From assembly GCA_040357565.1 (NCBI GenBank), contig JBDODJ010000016.1: a DNA stretch of 64,000 nt; one strand, 5' to 3'. Source of the DNA: Cercozoa sp. M6MM. Taxonomy: Eukaryota; Endomyxa: Ascetosporea. The notes beneath the pieces are model-generated. The model saw only the letters and a program-made list of their open reading frames with translations. It was not told where the DNA came from and did no database searches. Below, piece by piece: positions 18,794-32,766 of the stretch; within the stretch, counting starts at the first letter, position 1, and each line of letters starts with the position of its first letter. The position numbers and the translations under genes are program-made.

Positions 18794-20554
18794 CATACAC
18801 ACAGGGGGGGGGCATACATAGTGCGTCATCCACAAGCAGTCGCAGCAGCGTTGCCGCGCACGTCGCCAGGTCGCACAGCTCGTCGCTTTCGCGTGCTGTC
18901 CGCACACCCACACATGCATGCATGCATGTCACTGACCCCTCTATTACCCCCTGCCCCCCATACCCAGGTGAGGCGAGGCGCGCATCTGGCGCCACTCGGC
19001 GTCGTGGCACAGCAGCAGCGACAGCGTGCGGAACAAGTGCGTCAGCGTGCCACACAGTGCCTGTTCCGACGTCACCTTGGACCGACTGTCCTGACACTGA
19101 GTGCACACATACATATACCCCGTGTATACCTGGACGTACATTTGGGCGTACAATAGGACAGCATGGTACCTGGGCAGGATCGTAGCCATAGCCGGCACAG
19201 CAGTCGGAGTCGACGGTGTCAGCAGTCTTGGCGGCAGGAGTGTCGACTTGCTCTGGCACAAAGGCCGCCTGCAGCGATGGGTGCAGGTACCGCGCTGGCG
19301 TGCCTTGGCACAGACACACGTCGACGTCGGCCACCGTGCTGCGTAGGTTGTCTGCAAGCGGTAAACAGATAGGAGTAGGGAGGTAGGCAGAAAGGGATAG
19401 GGAGATAGGTAGGCAGGGAGGGAGGTAGGCAGGAAGGTAGGCAGGAAGGTAGGCAGGAAGGTAGGTACGCAGGGAGGTAGGTAGGTAGGTAGGAAAGTAG
19501 GTAGGTAGGGAGGTAGGGAGGGAGGGAGGGAGGTAGGTAGGTAGGGAGGTAGGTAGGGTAGTACCTGGACGAAAGGAAGCACGCGCGGTGCGGCATCGCT
19601 GCACGGCCACACGTCGTAGCAGTTGCTGCGTCGTCACGTTCACGTACTGCGCCAGCACACGCACTGCGCCGCCTGACAGCAAAGGGTTGTAGGGGTAGCA
19701 CAGGTTCCAGGGGGTAACATGGGCTGACAAGAGGTACCAGCCAGCACGGCGCGATTCGGAGCAAAGTGCGCCAGCAGCGTCACAATGCGCAGCGGCACCC
19801 AGATGCGTCCCTGTTCGGCTGCCTCGGTGGGCGAGGCACTCTCAAGGGCGCCTCCAATGTACCGTTCCACCAGTGCCTCCAGGATCTGTCGCGGTGTGTG
19901 TGCACACTGCCGAAACGGGTAAGGACGTGGATAGGGCATACGGCATAAAGCTTGAATATGAAGCACGGAACAAAGAGTACCTGGAGACGTTGTGCTTGTG
20001 CTGTTGCACGTGATTCGCCCAGTTGCAGGTGTGTCTACGACACAGGGCAACACACTCGGAACAAGCACACACAGGAGAACAAAGCAGTACCTCAACAATG
20101 TGCTGTCGCAGCAGTCGCTCGAACTTGTGCCACGCAGCGTCGGTGCCGTGGGGAGCTTGCTGTGCCTAAGTGTGCACGCAGTAACTGCATTTAAATCGTG
20201 CAAGCGAACATGCAAAATACCTCCTGCCAGGCCTGCGTCAGTGCCGGCGTCAACACAAAGTTGCCGTTCAGCTGGATCGTTCTAGCACGCGGCAGCGCCT
20301 CCTGCGTGCAGACACACAAGTCCTTTGTGTTGCATACGAGTGAAATGTGCGTTAATGTGAATCTACCTCGTCGATGAGAGCGCCGTACAACACAGACCAT
20401 CTCTGATTGTCCTCCTGCATATGCAAAGTGATATCTAGGGCTCCAAGACAGCGGCAGAGGCAGAGACACAGGAAACCTCTTTCTTAGTTGAGGCGGGTGT
20501 CTCTTCTTCCGCCTTTCGTGAGCTCGGCCAGCGCAGGCGCTGGAAGAAACTCAT
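10229..20554 (-). CDS. Giant helical-repeat / concanavalin-like / WD40 protein, probably BEACH family, interrupted by a gap
   Basis: Start taken at ATG 20554 (MSFFQRLRWPSSRK); an upstream in-frame Met at 20647 is possible. The last exons splice to LLAGTAAGQLLVYGLSDTE and stop TAA at 10229, which looks like a final WD40 blade. Between lie many exons rich in Leu/Ala helices (for example RIVTLLAHFAPNRAVL), and a concanavalin/LamG-like module around 11.95-12.9 kb (VRVFVDGAQRLCA, then AFRGQLGTLALFERALNE). That order matches BEACH scaffold proteins of the neurobeachin/WDFY class, which act in vesicle traffic and autophagy. The BEACH domain and most WD40 blades are not seen; a 100-N gap (10619-10718) sits exactly where they should be. 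Introns are packed with G-rich minisatellites. A single gene across 10 kb is inferred from strand and lack of other starts. Confidence 0.5.
10619..10718. other. Assembly gap (100 N) flanked by poly-G
   Basis: A round 100-base N block with G runs on both sides, probably of unknown true length. It falls in the 3' part of the BEACH-like gene. Confidence 0.95.
10840..11000. repeat. Telomere-like G-rich minisatellite (GGGGTA / GGGTAAG mix)
   Basis: Irregular repeats of ggggtaagg, gggtag and ggggggtaag on the plus strand, within an intron of the BEACH-like gene (C-rich in its transcript). Multiple G runs could form G-quadruplexes. Confidence 0.9.
11585..11715. repeat. C-rich intron tract, opposite polarity
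   Basis: Repeats of taccccc and long C runs on the plus strand. This is the same repeat type as its neighbours but inverted, so this one intron would be G-rich in the transcript. Confidence 0.9.
12566..12843. repeat. G-rich intronic minisatellites
   Basis: Two blocks (12566-12660 and 12732-12843) of ggggtaaa, ggggtagagg and gggggtggag on the plus strand, in introns between exons of the concanavalin-like module. Confidence 0.85.
13380..13665. repeat. G-rich intronic minisatellites, GGGTAGGG type
   Basis: Blocks at 13380-13470 and 13550-13665 with gggtagggttagggtaggg character, in introns of the BEACH-like gene. Confidence 0.85.
14180..14600. repeat. G-rich intronic minisatellites, GGGGGGTAAAGGGTTAA type
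   Basis: Three blocks (14180-14350, 14425-14460, 14550-14600), the largest a tandem array with units of about 16-19 bases of the form aaggggggtaaagggtt. Confidence 0.88.
14822..14912. repeat. 12-base tandem repeat, GGGGGGTAAACA x ~7
   Basis: Seven near-identical 12-base units in one intron of the BEACH-like gene. The same unit recurs at 16180-16255, 17215-17335 and 17955-18000. Confidence 0.93.
15345..15475 (-). repeat. Coding 15-base VNTR (GISTS repeat)
   Basis: Repeats of ccactggtactgatc on the plus strand read on the minus strand as tandem Gly-Ile-Ser-Thr-Ser, about seven units with Ala/Ser variants, inside an open exon of the BEACH-like gene. The 15-base period keeps the frame, which supports a protein-coding low-complexity linker. 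The hydrophobic plus-strand reading is a shadow. Confidence 0.7.
16180..16255. repeat. 12-base G-rich tandem repeat
   Basis: Second array of the GGGGGGTAAACA unit, including a run of 12-13 G, in an intron of the BEACH-like gene. Confidence 0.9.
17180..17340. repeat. G-rich intronic minisatellite, GGGGGTAAATA/ACA
   Basis: About ten units related to the 14.8-kb array with more variation, plus a smaller block at 17055-17100, both intronic. Confidence 0.85.
18532..18802. repeat. (CATA)n microsatellite with 10-N gap
   Basis: CATA/CACA tetranucleotide array in an intron of the BEACH-like gene, broken by a gap at 18735-18744. Long reading frames across it are repeat artefacts. Confidence 0.95.
19385..19560. 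repeat. (GGTA)n / (GGGA)n intronic array
   Basis: Imperfect ggta, aggc and ggga tetranucleotides on the plus strand, forming the long pyrimidine-rich part of an intron of the BEACH-like gene. Confidence 0.9.
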
Positions 20555-20870
20555 GCCTCCACGCTGCCGCTCGGCCACACTGGGACGAAAACTACAACTG
20601 CAATCAACAAAACTCCCTGTGTTTTCGTTCCAAGTCGTGCGGCCCACCCCTCACACTGTGCTATTAGCACACGTGTGCAGCCTTTTCTTTACTGTGCTCA
20701 CTACTAACCCGCCCCCTTAATATAAAGTAGTAAAAATGAAATTCGATCTTCTGCCGGCACTCTGACTGGAAGTAGGGAGGGAAGTTCTAATGTCGACGGC
20801 AACTCAGGCTGGAGGGATGATGTAAGTCCGTAAAACTACTCTAGATACTTCAGTTTTACTGGCCGGGAAC
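20555..20870. other. Short intergenic region, cyclase 3' end to BEACH-like 5' end
   Basis: Same-strand spacing of about 315 bases. An in-frame upstream Met of the BEACH-like gene lies at 20647. Otherwise AT-rich, with nothing recognised. Confidence 0.5.
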
Positions 20871-25307
<4,437 letters not shown>

Positions 25308-26390
25308 GCTGCACAGACGCCGAAATACAAAGACACCCAACGATATGTCAGAAACCGGATGAACATCGTACCCCAAAAATAAATTATTCAAGTGTGCTCA
25401 GAGTGCAGCACAGACGGGCAAGACCCTGAGCTCGTGCCGAGACGTTCCCGAGCGTCCACACACCTGAGGGCCTCAGTGACACACCTGTAACAACCGGCCA
25501 GAGACAGTGAGTCGGGTGGTCCGTTCTTTTTCACTGCTTTGATCGGTTATGACTTCCGAACTTTTTTGAGGCGTGGGTGGAGCTTTTTGAGCGCCCATGT
25601 GATTTTTACTTTGGGCCCGCGTGCATCATTCGCCTGAAGCAGTTTAGGCACAACTGTATAAGCTAAACGAAATACAGATAACTCTGGTGGCAAGCAACGA
25701 CTTCCATGGTGCTGCCCGTGACAGCGATCGATGTCGCGCGACATCACGTGCGGTGCTGAGACCGGTCACTGCCACGGTGCCGCATGTGCGAACGTCTGCA
25801 ACCAGATAACGTGGTGTGTTTGCCGATCATATTTGTGGACGAGTGCAGCCTCGGCGGTGCGCCAGAAAAATTGAAGAAAACTAAGTTTACTTCAATCCGG
25901 TCAAGCTGAGACTGCGTCGCGTTGTTGCACAATGAATGATGTCGCAAACCACGCGACAGCTAGCAGGGACAAACGAATTAAAGTGTCTGGCAACCTTTCT
26001 TTACATGATTTTCGTTGTAGCATCTGTTCCCAAGCGAAACCACATCCCAGGTGTCCACTGCCACACTCCGCCTCCATGGTCTAATAAATAAGGCACTCTC
26101 GCGAGAGCACTCCGATTCGTCAAACGCGCCATGAACCTGCGGTGTAGGTTCTTGCACCTAACTCATATCGTGTTGGATATTTCCTCGGCGGTCTAAGGTT
26201 GTCGGTTTGCACCTCACCCCACATTAGCATTACGAGGATGACAATTTGCTTGTGTCCGTGTTCTTGATACACTTTAATGAAAATGGTTCTGAGCTGCTCT
26301 TGTGCGTTGCGTACATTTCGTGTGCCTTGCCTGTGTGCATGACTGCTCGCTGCCATGCCAGTTTGATTCCGCATTTAATTCCCGAGCTCT
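25308..26390. other. 1.1-kb region without a confident gene
   Basis: Upstream of the cyclase and downstream of the Gln-rich gene. Minus-strand frames at 25547-25747 (ending WALKKLHPRLKKVRKS) and 26120-26374 are open but unlike any family I recognise; they may be small genes or UTR. A perfect palindrome ctctcgcgagag is at 26096-26107, following taataaataag. No tRNA-like A/B box pair was found. Confidence 0.45.
26096..26107. promoter_or_regulatory. CTCTCGCGAGAG palindrome, possible promoter element
   Basis: Perfect 12-base palindrome containing the TCTCGCGAGA motif known from metazoan core promoters. It lies 10 bases after an AT-rich TAATAAATAAG. No confident gene starts just beside it, so its role is a guess. 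Confidence 0.3.
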
Positions 26391-26790
26391 CTAACTAGAA
26401 GCCGTTGGGGCGTACTGAGGATTGAACGGAGGCGGCTGGTACATTCCCTGTGGTTTCGGCTGCTGATGCTGCTGCACAATCTGCTGCGGGTATTGCGTCT
26501 GGAATGGCGTGAGTTGCTGGACTTGCAACCTGTGCACAGAATGTTGACACGATGTTTCCCCTCCCTTAGGATCAAAGCTACCGCAAATGTTGGAGTTGCG
26601 ATTCCTGATGCGCCATGTGTTGCTCTTGCTGCCGCACTTGCTGTTGTAACCGATCACGCTCTTGTCGCAGATTTTGCAGCTCGCGGTTGTTTCGATGCCG
26701 TCCAAATACTGACAACAACTTCAGTTTTGCCCCCCTTACCTTTAATTTCAACGTACCGCAAACGACCGACACAACAATGATAGTGGCCAT
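26391..26790 (-). CDS. Small membrane-anchored Gln-rich coiled-coil protein
   Basis: Three exons from ATG 26790 to stop TAG at 26391, joined with consistent phase, give about 100 residues. Residues 1-12 (MATIIVVSVVCV) are hydrophobic and look like a signal anchor; an in-frame stop lies just upstream of the ATG. Residues ~15-60 form a Gln/Arg/Glu helix with heptad character (LRQERDRLQQQVRQQ). The C-terminal third is Gln/Pro-rich (MYQPPPFNPQYAPTASS) with a PPPFNPQY stretch near a PPxY-type ligand. I do not recognise the family. Splice phase and stop placement support a real gene, function unknown. It is divergent from the G-alpha gene with 397 bases between starts. Confidence 0.55.
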
Positions 26791-27187
26791 GACGAAAAAC
26801 CCACCGAAAAATCTGCCTCATAACATATCTTTAATGTCTCGAAAAACTCAAAACGATCGCTTGCACAAAAGGAATTTACACTGCTAGAAACGCCGACATG
26901 TGCAAAGTTAGAACGCCCGCAGGTGCCCACGCTCAAAAATCTATACGTAGAGTGCGATTGCAACAATGCCGAAAACGCCTGGCTACAGTAGCGAATCCCC
27001 TTAAAAGATAAGATACTACGATTTGCACATTCACCGACAGCCGACACTGAGCAGTAGCCCGTCAAGTGGTACAGTACACTCACTGTACTTGTACAGTGCA
27101 GGAATAATAACAAATTCGATACTGCAAAGAGTACCTACTTTTGATACCCTCTGGTCTTTGGAGCGAGGTCCGGAGGTGACACGTTCG
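26791..27187. other. Divergent intergenic region
   Basis: Presumed promoters of the small Gln-rich gene and the G-alpha gene. AT-rich; no clear element recognised. Confidence 0.5.
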
Positions 27188-28888
27188 ATGGGTGTTTGCG
27201 CTTCGCAAACTGCATTCAAAGAGAACAACGTACAGTAGGTTTGTTGCTTGTGCCCCTGACCGTGGTCAGCCTTTGATCTGCGCACAAAAAACACTGACAG
27301 GGTTTGGTGTGGTATAGCGTGAGGTAGCGGCCACGCGCACCGAGAAGCTACTGCTTCTTGGCACGAGTAATTTACACCACTGCTTCCTCGACTTGTCCTC
27401 ACAACAGTGCACTTATTTCGTTCTACCCCTGGTGGCAGGTGAATCAGGCAAGTCGACACTGTTGAAGCAGATGATTTCCCTGTACGGCGAGGGTTTCTCC
27501 GATGAGGATCGCAGACAGTACGTGCATGTCATCTACGGCAACGCTATCGAGGTGCACCTCACCGTGGCAACTGCGCTGTGTTGATACAAGATAAGAACTT
27601 GGTCTGAGAAGAGCATGCTTGAGCTGCTGGCGCAGACCAAAAAGCTGCGCGATGAGTTGGGTATGTAATGCACAACAAATATCGTGTGCCCCTCATTACC
27701 GTTATGTGTGCTGCCGGAATAGAACCTCAGGGCGAGAGCACAGTGGTGTCAGAGGCCAAGGCAACATTGCAAAACGTTATCGCAGCCACCACCGCACAAG
27801 CTTTTGCCGACATTGATCAATCCGAGAAGGAAGCTGTATGAACATCATGCACCCTTTTGTGCTTGGGCGGAGTTGCACTTTGTCGATCCTTGCTGCCTTC
27901 AGGTAGCCAAAGCAATCCGCATACTCTGGGGTGACGAGGGCGTGCAAACGGTGTACGAGCACCGCAGTGAGTTTCAGCTGGTGGACTCGGCCAAGTACTA
28001 CTTCGAGAACATGGATCGCATCGTGCAGCCCACCTATGTGCCCACCATGCAGGTAGTTCTACTGAACATTTTTGACCCGCGTATCTATATCGAACTGCAG
28101 GATGTTCAGCGTGCGCGCACGCGTACGACAGGCTTTGGGGAAACACGGATGCACGCGAACAACACCGATTTCGTTTTGATCGACGTCGGCGGTCTGCGCA
28201 GCGAACGCAAGCGGTTTCCTTTCCATAATTCCACTTCACCTGTTGTATCTGGTTACTTTATCTTGCATGACAGTGGATCCACTGCTTTCAGAATGTTGCG
28301 ACTGTGATTTTTGTGGCTGCTATCAGCGAGTATGACCAAATGCTGTTCGAGGATGAGAAAGCCAACAGACTACATGAGGTAGTGGCTGTTTCGTCCCTCG
28401 AAGCATCTGCTCTATATGCAGCAGGCGTTGCATGTTTTCGACGAGGTCAGCAACTCGCGTTGGTTTCGCAACGCCACGTTGGTTCTGTTCCTCAACAAGC
28501 GCGACTTGTTCGAGGAGAAGATCAAGAGGATACCGCTCACGGTGTGCTTTCCCGAGTTCCCTGGTACGAATACGCCGACCATTTTTCTTTGTTTGTAAAG
28601 TATGCCACTTTCAGTTGTGTAACGGTATAAATGTATCCAGGACCACAACTTGAGTACAATCCGGCAGTGCAGTACATACAGCAGCGATTTGAAGCACTGC
28701 ACCAGGACAAGGTGTTGCTCATTTGTAGATTACGTTAGATTAAACCTTTCCTGAACTATTTGGTGTAGAGCAAGGCCATTTACACGCACGTAATGTGCGC
28801 GCTCGACACCGCCGATGCAGACTTGGCTCGGACATACCGTGCTTTTCTACCGGCATACCGCGAACTCTCCACTTGCCCGCTGCTCTAG
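27188..28888 (+). CDS. Heterotrimeric G-protein alpha subunit, divergent, catalytic Gln replaced by Leu
   Basis: The protein starts [14 protein letters not shown], with Gly2 for myristoylation and Cys4 for palmitoylation. Exons 27188-27229, 27318-27366 and from 27439 join to [19 protein letters not shown], where the usual P-loop is GAGESGKST. The helical domain follows, then [19 protein letters not shown] with the switch I Arg and Thr retained. Switch II reads [11 protein letters not shown]: the catalytic Gln of DVGGQ is Leu (CTG at 28194-28196). NKRDLFEEK and [10 protein letters not shown] give guanine contacts. It ends CPLL with Cys at position -4, as in Gi types. G-alpha subunits relay receptor signals. 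The Gln-to-Leu change normally abolishes GTP hydrolysis. The splice after switch II is irregular: the expected [13 protein letters not shown] follows a donor that does not keep phase. Confidence 0.88.
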
Positions 28889-29050
28889 CTGGACGGTTCC
28901 GTCACGCTTAGTTGGGCGCCGCGTTTGGCTGAACTTACGTTAGTAGATCGTTCAGTGTTACAGACTGACTCACGTCAGAAACCCACGTTTCAATTTCTCA
29001 GCCTTAGGTTTTTCCGTTCATTTGGGGTTCGGTTGCTTATCATTACGCTG

Positions 29051-29170
29051 TAAGTACGGTTGACTATCGTTAAGCCCTTCTAAGTACGGTTGACTATCGT
29101 TAGGCCCTTCTAAGTACGGTTGACTATCGTTACGTCCTTCTAAGTACGGTTGACTATCGTTACGCCCACG
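29051..29170. repeat. 30-base tandem repeat x 4
   Basis: Units begin taagtacggttgactatcgt and differ at only a few positions (29051, 29081, 29111, 29141). They lie about 160 bases after the G-alpha stop. Confidence 0.95.
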
Positions 29171-29236
29171 TATGTTAATGTGAGATTGTCAATTTTAGTG
29201 AAGGCAACGATTAAGTAAGAATGTAAGGTCGTTTAA

Positions 29237-29768
29237 TTTAGTGTTCGTTCGACGTCTCAAAAACCGAAAGATAACCGAAGAGAGAAGGTTACCCCAAGGT
29301 AGGGCCGTCGTTACAGTTTAAAGTGTTGAGAGGCTTGTTCGTTGATAAACAAACGAAAACCCTCTTGCCTGCTCAAGATAGAGCAAGTCAGTTGCTTTGG
29401 TCACAGCAGCACCACAGGCGCATGGCTGGACCAACAGTACGGTCTTTTCGCGCCATGTACCCTCGTTCTATGAGGTAGCCAAGTGCGAGCTTGCCGAGCA
29501 CACGTATGCTTGTGTCTTCCTGGAGCTTGCGTGTCGGTACCTGTGTGTCAACAAGCACGGTATCATTTGAGGTACCTGGTATTGGAAAGAGGGCCTTTTT
29601 CCCTTCTTGCAGCAGTTTCGAGCTGCCACCAAACACAAGGTATGCCAAGCTAGGCAGCACTCAATTGCTAGGTTACCAGCTCTCAACCTTAGCAAAACAC
29701 TTCAATTCTAATTTGGCATGACTGATAGTTGTTCCACGCGGAGCGGGCGGTCAGCCGAGTAGGTTGTT
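29237..29768 (+). repeat. Interspersed repeat R1, copy A
   Basis: Nearly the same sequence, inverted, is found at 37915-38265, and a decayed copy at 9892-10172. Shared blocks include tgttcgttcgacgtctcaa, ttgcctgctcaagatagagc and ggcatgactgatagttg. Copy A carries about 145 extra bases (29403-29547) absent from both others. It is interrupted at 29768 by the LTR-like element, after which R1 resumes with tttgatgtt. Confidence 0.88.
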
Positions 29769-30197
29769 TGTTACGAAACGGTATTTTCCATCCGGCCGCC
29801 AGTCAGATCTGTCTGAGTTCTGGTGTTCCGCGCGGAAGAAAGCTATTCATTAAGCACTTTGAGAAGTGTGGTGTATTGTGTTTGTCTGACTGAGCCCGAA
29901 AGAGCAAGACTTTGCTCCTTTCCTGAAAAGGCTCTCTACTCACCAGCACAGAGAGCCTTTCTTTTTCTCCTTACGTCCCTCCTTCTCCTTCCTTCCTTCT
30001 TCTGACTGCCGGGCCTCTCTTCCTTCCCGACCAGCTACTTCCTGTACTTTGCCGACCCTATCTTGGGGTAACTACATCACTACATCTACTGACTCAATTC
30101 TTCTCCGCATCGATTCCATTTGTTTCTTTAGCCTTTTTCCTGGCATAGTCCTCTTTTGCACTCCCAAAGCCTCAATTTCTGAAAGGCTGCGGTAACA
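29769..30197 (+). mobile_element. Solo-LTR-like element, copy 1 (429 bp)
   Basis: Begins TGTTAC, ends GTAACA, and is bounded on both sides by the 4-base direct repeat TGTT (29765-29768 and 30198-30201). A second copy with the same termini lies at 38641-39183 in inverse orientation. TG...CA ends with short inverted tips and a 4-base duplication fit a solo LTR of a retrotransposon; no internal coding region is present. It ends 30 bases before the stop codon of the F-box-like gene. Confidence 0.85.
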
Positions 30198-30227
30198 TGT
30201 TTGATGTTGATAGCTATGCTAGTCGGT

Positions 30228-32766
30228 TTAGCTATCGTACTCCTCGTCGCTTTTCTCGTCATGCTCATCGACGACCTGAGCTTCGGCACGTTGCGCCTTC
30301 TCCTGAATTACCTCGCGCGTCATTGCGGCCTAGCAACACAAGACAACAAAAAGACAGTACACGGAGAGTGCACAAAAAACCACACACAAACTGTCACAAA
30401 AACGCGAGGCACCTTGAGATGTGCGTGCACGTGCTCGTATACAACGAGAGCATCCTCGTGTCGCTGTTTCTGCACGAGCATATCACCGAGTCCTTCGCTC
30501 AGAGTGAGCGAGCCCTTCTCGCTGCAAGAACATGTCGTAACTAGGGCATGGCAACACACGCCGGTACTGCACACAGAAAGCGTACTGGGCGGCGTCGTAG
30601 AGTGGAACGTCGTCCGTACTGTACACGAGAGTGAGACGGCTGCACGGCACAGGAGTAACAGAGAATAGAACACGTGACAATGCTCTTTTAGAGCTCAGTA
30701 CCTTTCAGTGGCGGTAAGGACATCTGCATCAGCGGTGAGGTACACGATGTAGGGTCCACACAGCTTGAACTGGTCCAGGAGCTGGGCCACCTGTCTCAGA
30801 AAGTAACAATGAGCACGACACCACAACGTCACTCAAAGGGATGCGGTTACAGCATCGCGCGCAGCCACATGCGTCGGGTCGTGCACATTGTCGAACACGC
30901 TGAGCACCTCGGACGGCAGCTGAGCCAAGAAAGAGCCGGCGTGCCGGTTGAACTCAGCCTCGTCTTCCGTCTGCACAGTGCACACAGTGCACACACGGCG
31001 AACAACGTTGTAAACAGCACACAATGTATAGTACGTGTTGCGAAGCGAGACCAAGTTGCGTGCAAAGACGCATCAGACGAGAGAACGTGTCGGACACCTG
31101 CAAACAAAACCAGTAGATTCGAAACGACATAACGGTCGGAAAGTACATGCTGCTGTTCAAGCGCAAAGTCGCGGTCGATCTTGCGAACCTCGTCAACCAT
31201 GGCCTCAATATCGTTCAGCGTTGTCACTGCGCAGAGTCACAAGGTACACACATTGTATTTTTTCGACGATAAGGCATCGTACCATCCGGACGCTCAACAA
31301 CGAGTTCATTCAGCACCAAAGAGTGAGCCTACACATCTCAGATGGAACAGAAACAAACCCAGTGCAGTATTGCTGTACTTGCGAGGTGCGGCATAAATGT
31401 CGCAGCATCACGCGCAACAGACTGACTCCCACTTGCGACAGTGAGCTGCAAACCCAGTCATGGAATGCTCTTCCGAAACACACCGAAAAAAGAAAAGGCA
31501 CACGCCACGCACGTCCAGGTGCGCAATCTCGCCTTCCTCCGTCCTTCAATTTGCGCATATAAGCTAAAGCAAAAAGATGACGCATATGAGTACAGTTGCA
31601 CGTCCATGTGTCTCGCCATGATGCACAACTACAATGCCTCAAGAGAGGGCGTACACTGACATTGCACAAAAACAAGAACACAACAACCAACCGATCCGAG
31701 AGCAAATGTCTGCGCCGATGCCGTCGGGCGCAGCTGGAGTGGCGGCGTGCGCACCCTAAATCAGACAGTGGTACCATGCTACACAACATAAGAGCCGAGT
31801 ACGTCTGGACGCCGGCATCTTCGTCCGCGCGGAAGCCCAGAATAAACGCCGACGGCGCGTTACGCACTTCCTCTTGGTCTGAGGTGAAGACCATCAAGAG
31901 ATGCAATGTTTTAGAAATACGTGTAGTGTACCATCAGCACGGAGAGCAACAGTCACCGCGCTAACCCCTGCAGTCCAATCGATGTGCACACTCATCGGTA
32001 TGCGTAGAGTTAGGACGCAACGGTACAGGAAAGAGGGGCACGCAGGCTGAGTCGAAGCGGGCCAAAGCGTTGCTGGCCACCCTCTAAACACAGTGAAGTC
32101 CAGTCAAGCTCCTGCGACATCCCTGAAGGAACTGCCTTACCCTCCGACTCGGTGGCCGCGCAGCGCCAGAAACGACGCGTGTCTGGCGACCGCAGCGCTT
32201 GGTGCAACACTTCGTCCGACTCGTTTTCACTGTGCACACGCATGCAAGCGTAAGACTCGGTGTGTACCACCACAGAACACTTATACAAGAAGACGGCGTC
32301 GGCAAGTGACGCAGTCCCGCGCTCGTTCAGTCGCTTGGCGTCGGCGTATACTCGCATAGCCTCGCCGGGCTGTGTGTTTTAACGACTCAACGGTCCAACA
32401 ACGATACAAAAAGAATGGAACCGCGGTACCGTGCAAATGAGTGACTCGTGCTGAAGGGCTTCAAGCGGAATCACAAAGGCACAGTTCTGTCCAAAAGATC
32501 GCAAATATGGGCACACCGGACGCAGAGTGAGATCGTCAATCTACGCTCGTGAACTGCGCATGCAGACGCCGCAGCCACAGAGAGGCGTCCAAAGCGGCCA
32601 CGCACAGAGGACGGCACGTCTGGGCCGCGTGCGCGATCGACTCTATCAGAAGAAAGAACAGGCGCAGTAAAGATCACACGTGCTGTTCAAGTACTCTACC
32701 ATCGTCGCAAAGCAGCAACACGCGCTCCAGCAGCGCTGGCGTCTCAAGAACCGTGCGCAGCGCCAT
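30228..32766 (-). CDS. Possible F-box protein of unknown class
   Basis: Start ATG 32766, stop TAA at 30228, about a dozen exons joined by motif-free but phase-consistent splices. The first two exons read PALLERVLLLCDDESIAHAA then TCRPLCVAALDASLWLRRLH, resembling an F-box (Leu-rich helix, then xxxCRxLxxxALDxxLW), the Skp1-binding part of SCF ubiquitin ligases. The following ~450 residues show alternating strands and helices (AGVSAVTVALRAD, SAFILGFRADEDAG, VLSDTFSRLMRL region), which I cannot assign. The C-terminus is a charged helix ending DEHDEKSDEEYDS. Exons in the middle (31.4-31.7 kb) are uncertain. The F-box call rests on one segment and is tentative. Confidence 0.45.

Larger units (their letters stand above)
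28889..30227. other. Repeat-filled intergenic region
   Basis: Convergent 3' ends of the G-alpha and F-box-like genes. It holds a four-unit 30-base tandem repeat, a copy of repeat R1, and a solo-LTR-like element inserted into it. No gene. Confidence 0.8.

Noticed and set aside
18528-19730. A 400-residue minus-strand frame
   Set aside because: Most of it is a read-through of CATA and GGTA arrays (poly Tyr-Val-Cys-Met and Leu-Pro-Thr); only short parts are exons.
25308-26390. tRNA or other small RNA genes
   Set aside because: No A-box/B-box pair, cloverleaf or snRNA-like Sm site could be found by eye.
29388-29660. A 90-residue frame in R1 copy A
   Set aside because: It spans the 145-base segment missing from the other copies and has no family resemblance.
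31035-31562. A 175-residue plus-strand frame
   Set aside because: Antisense to exons of the F-box-like gene; no motif and no splice-consistent neighbours.
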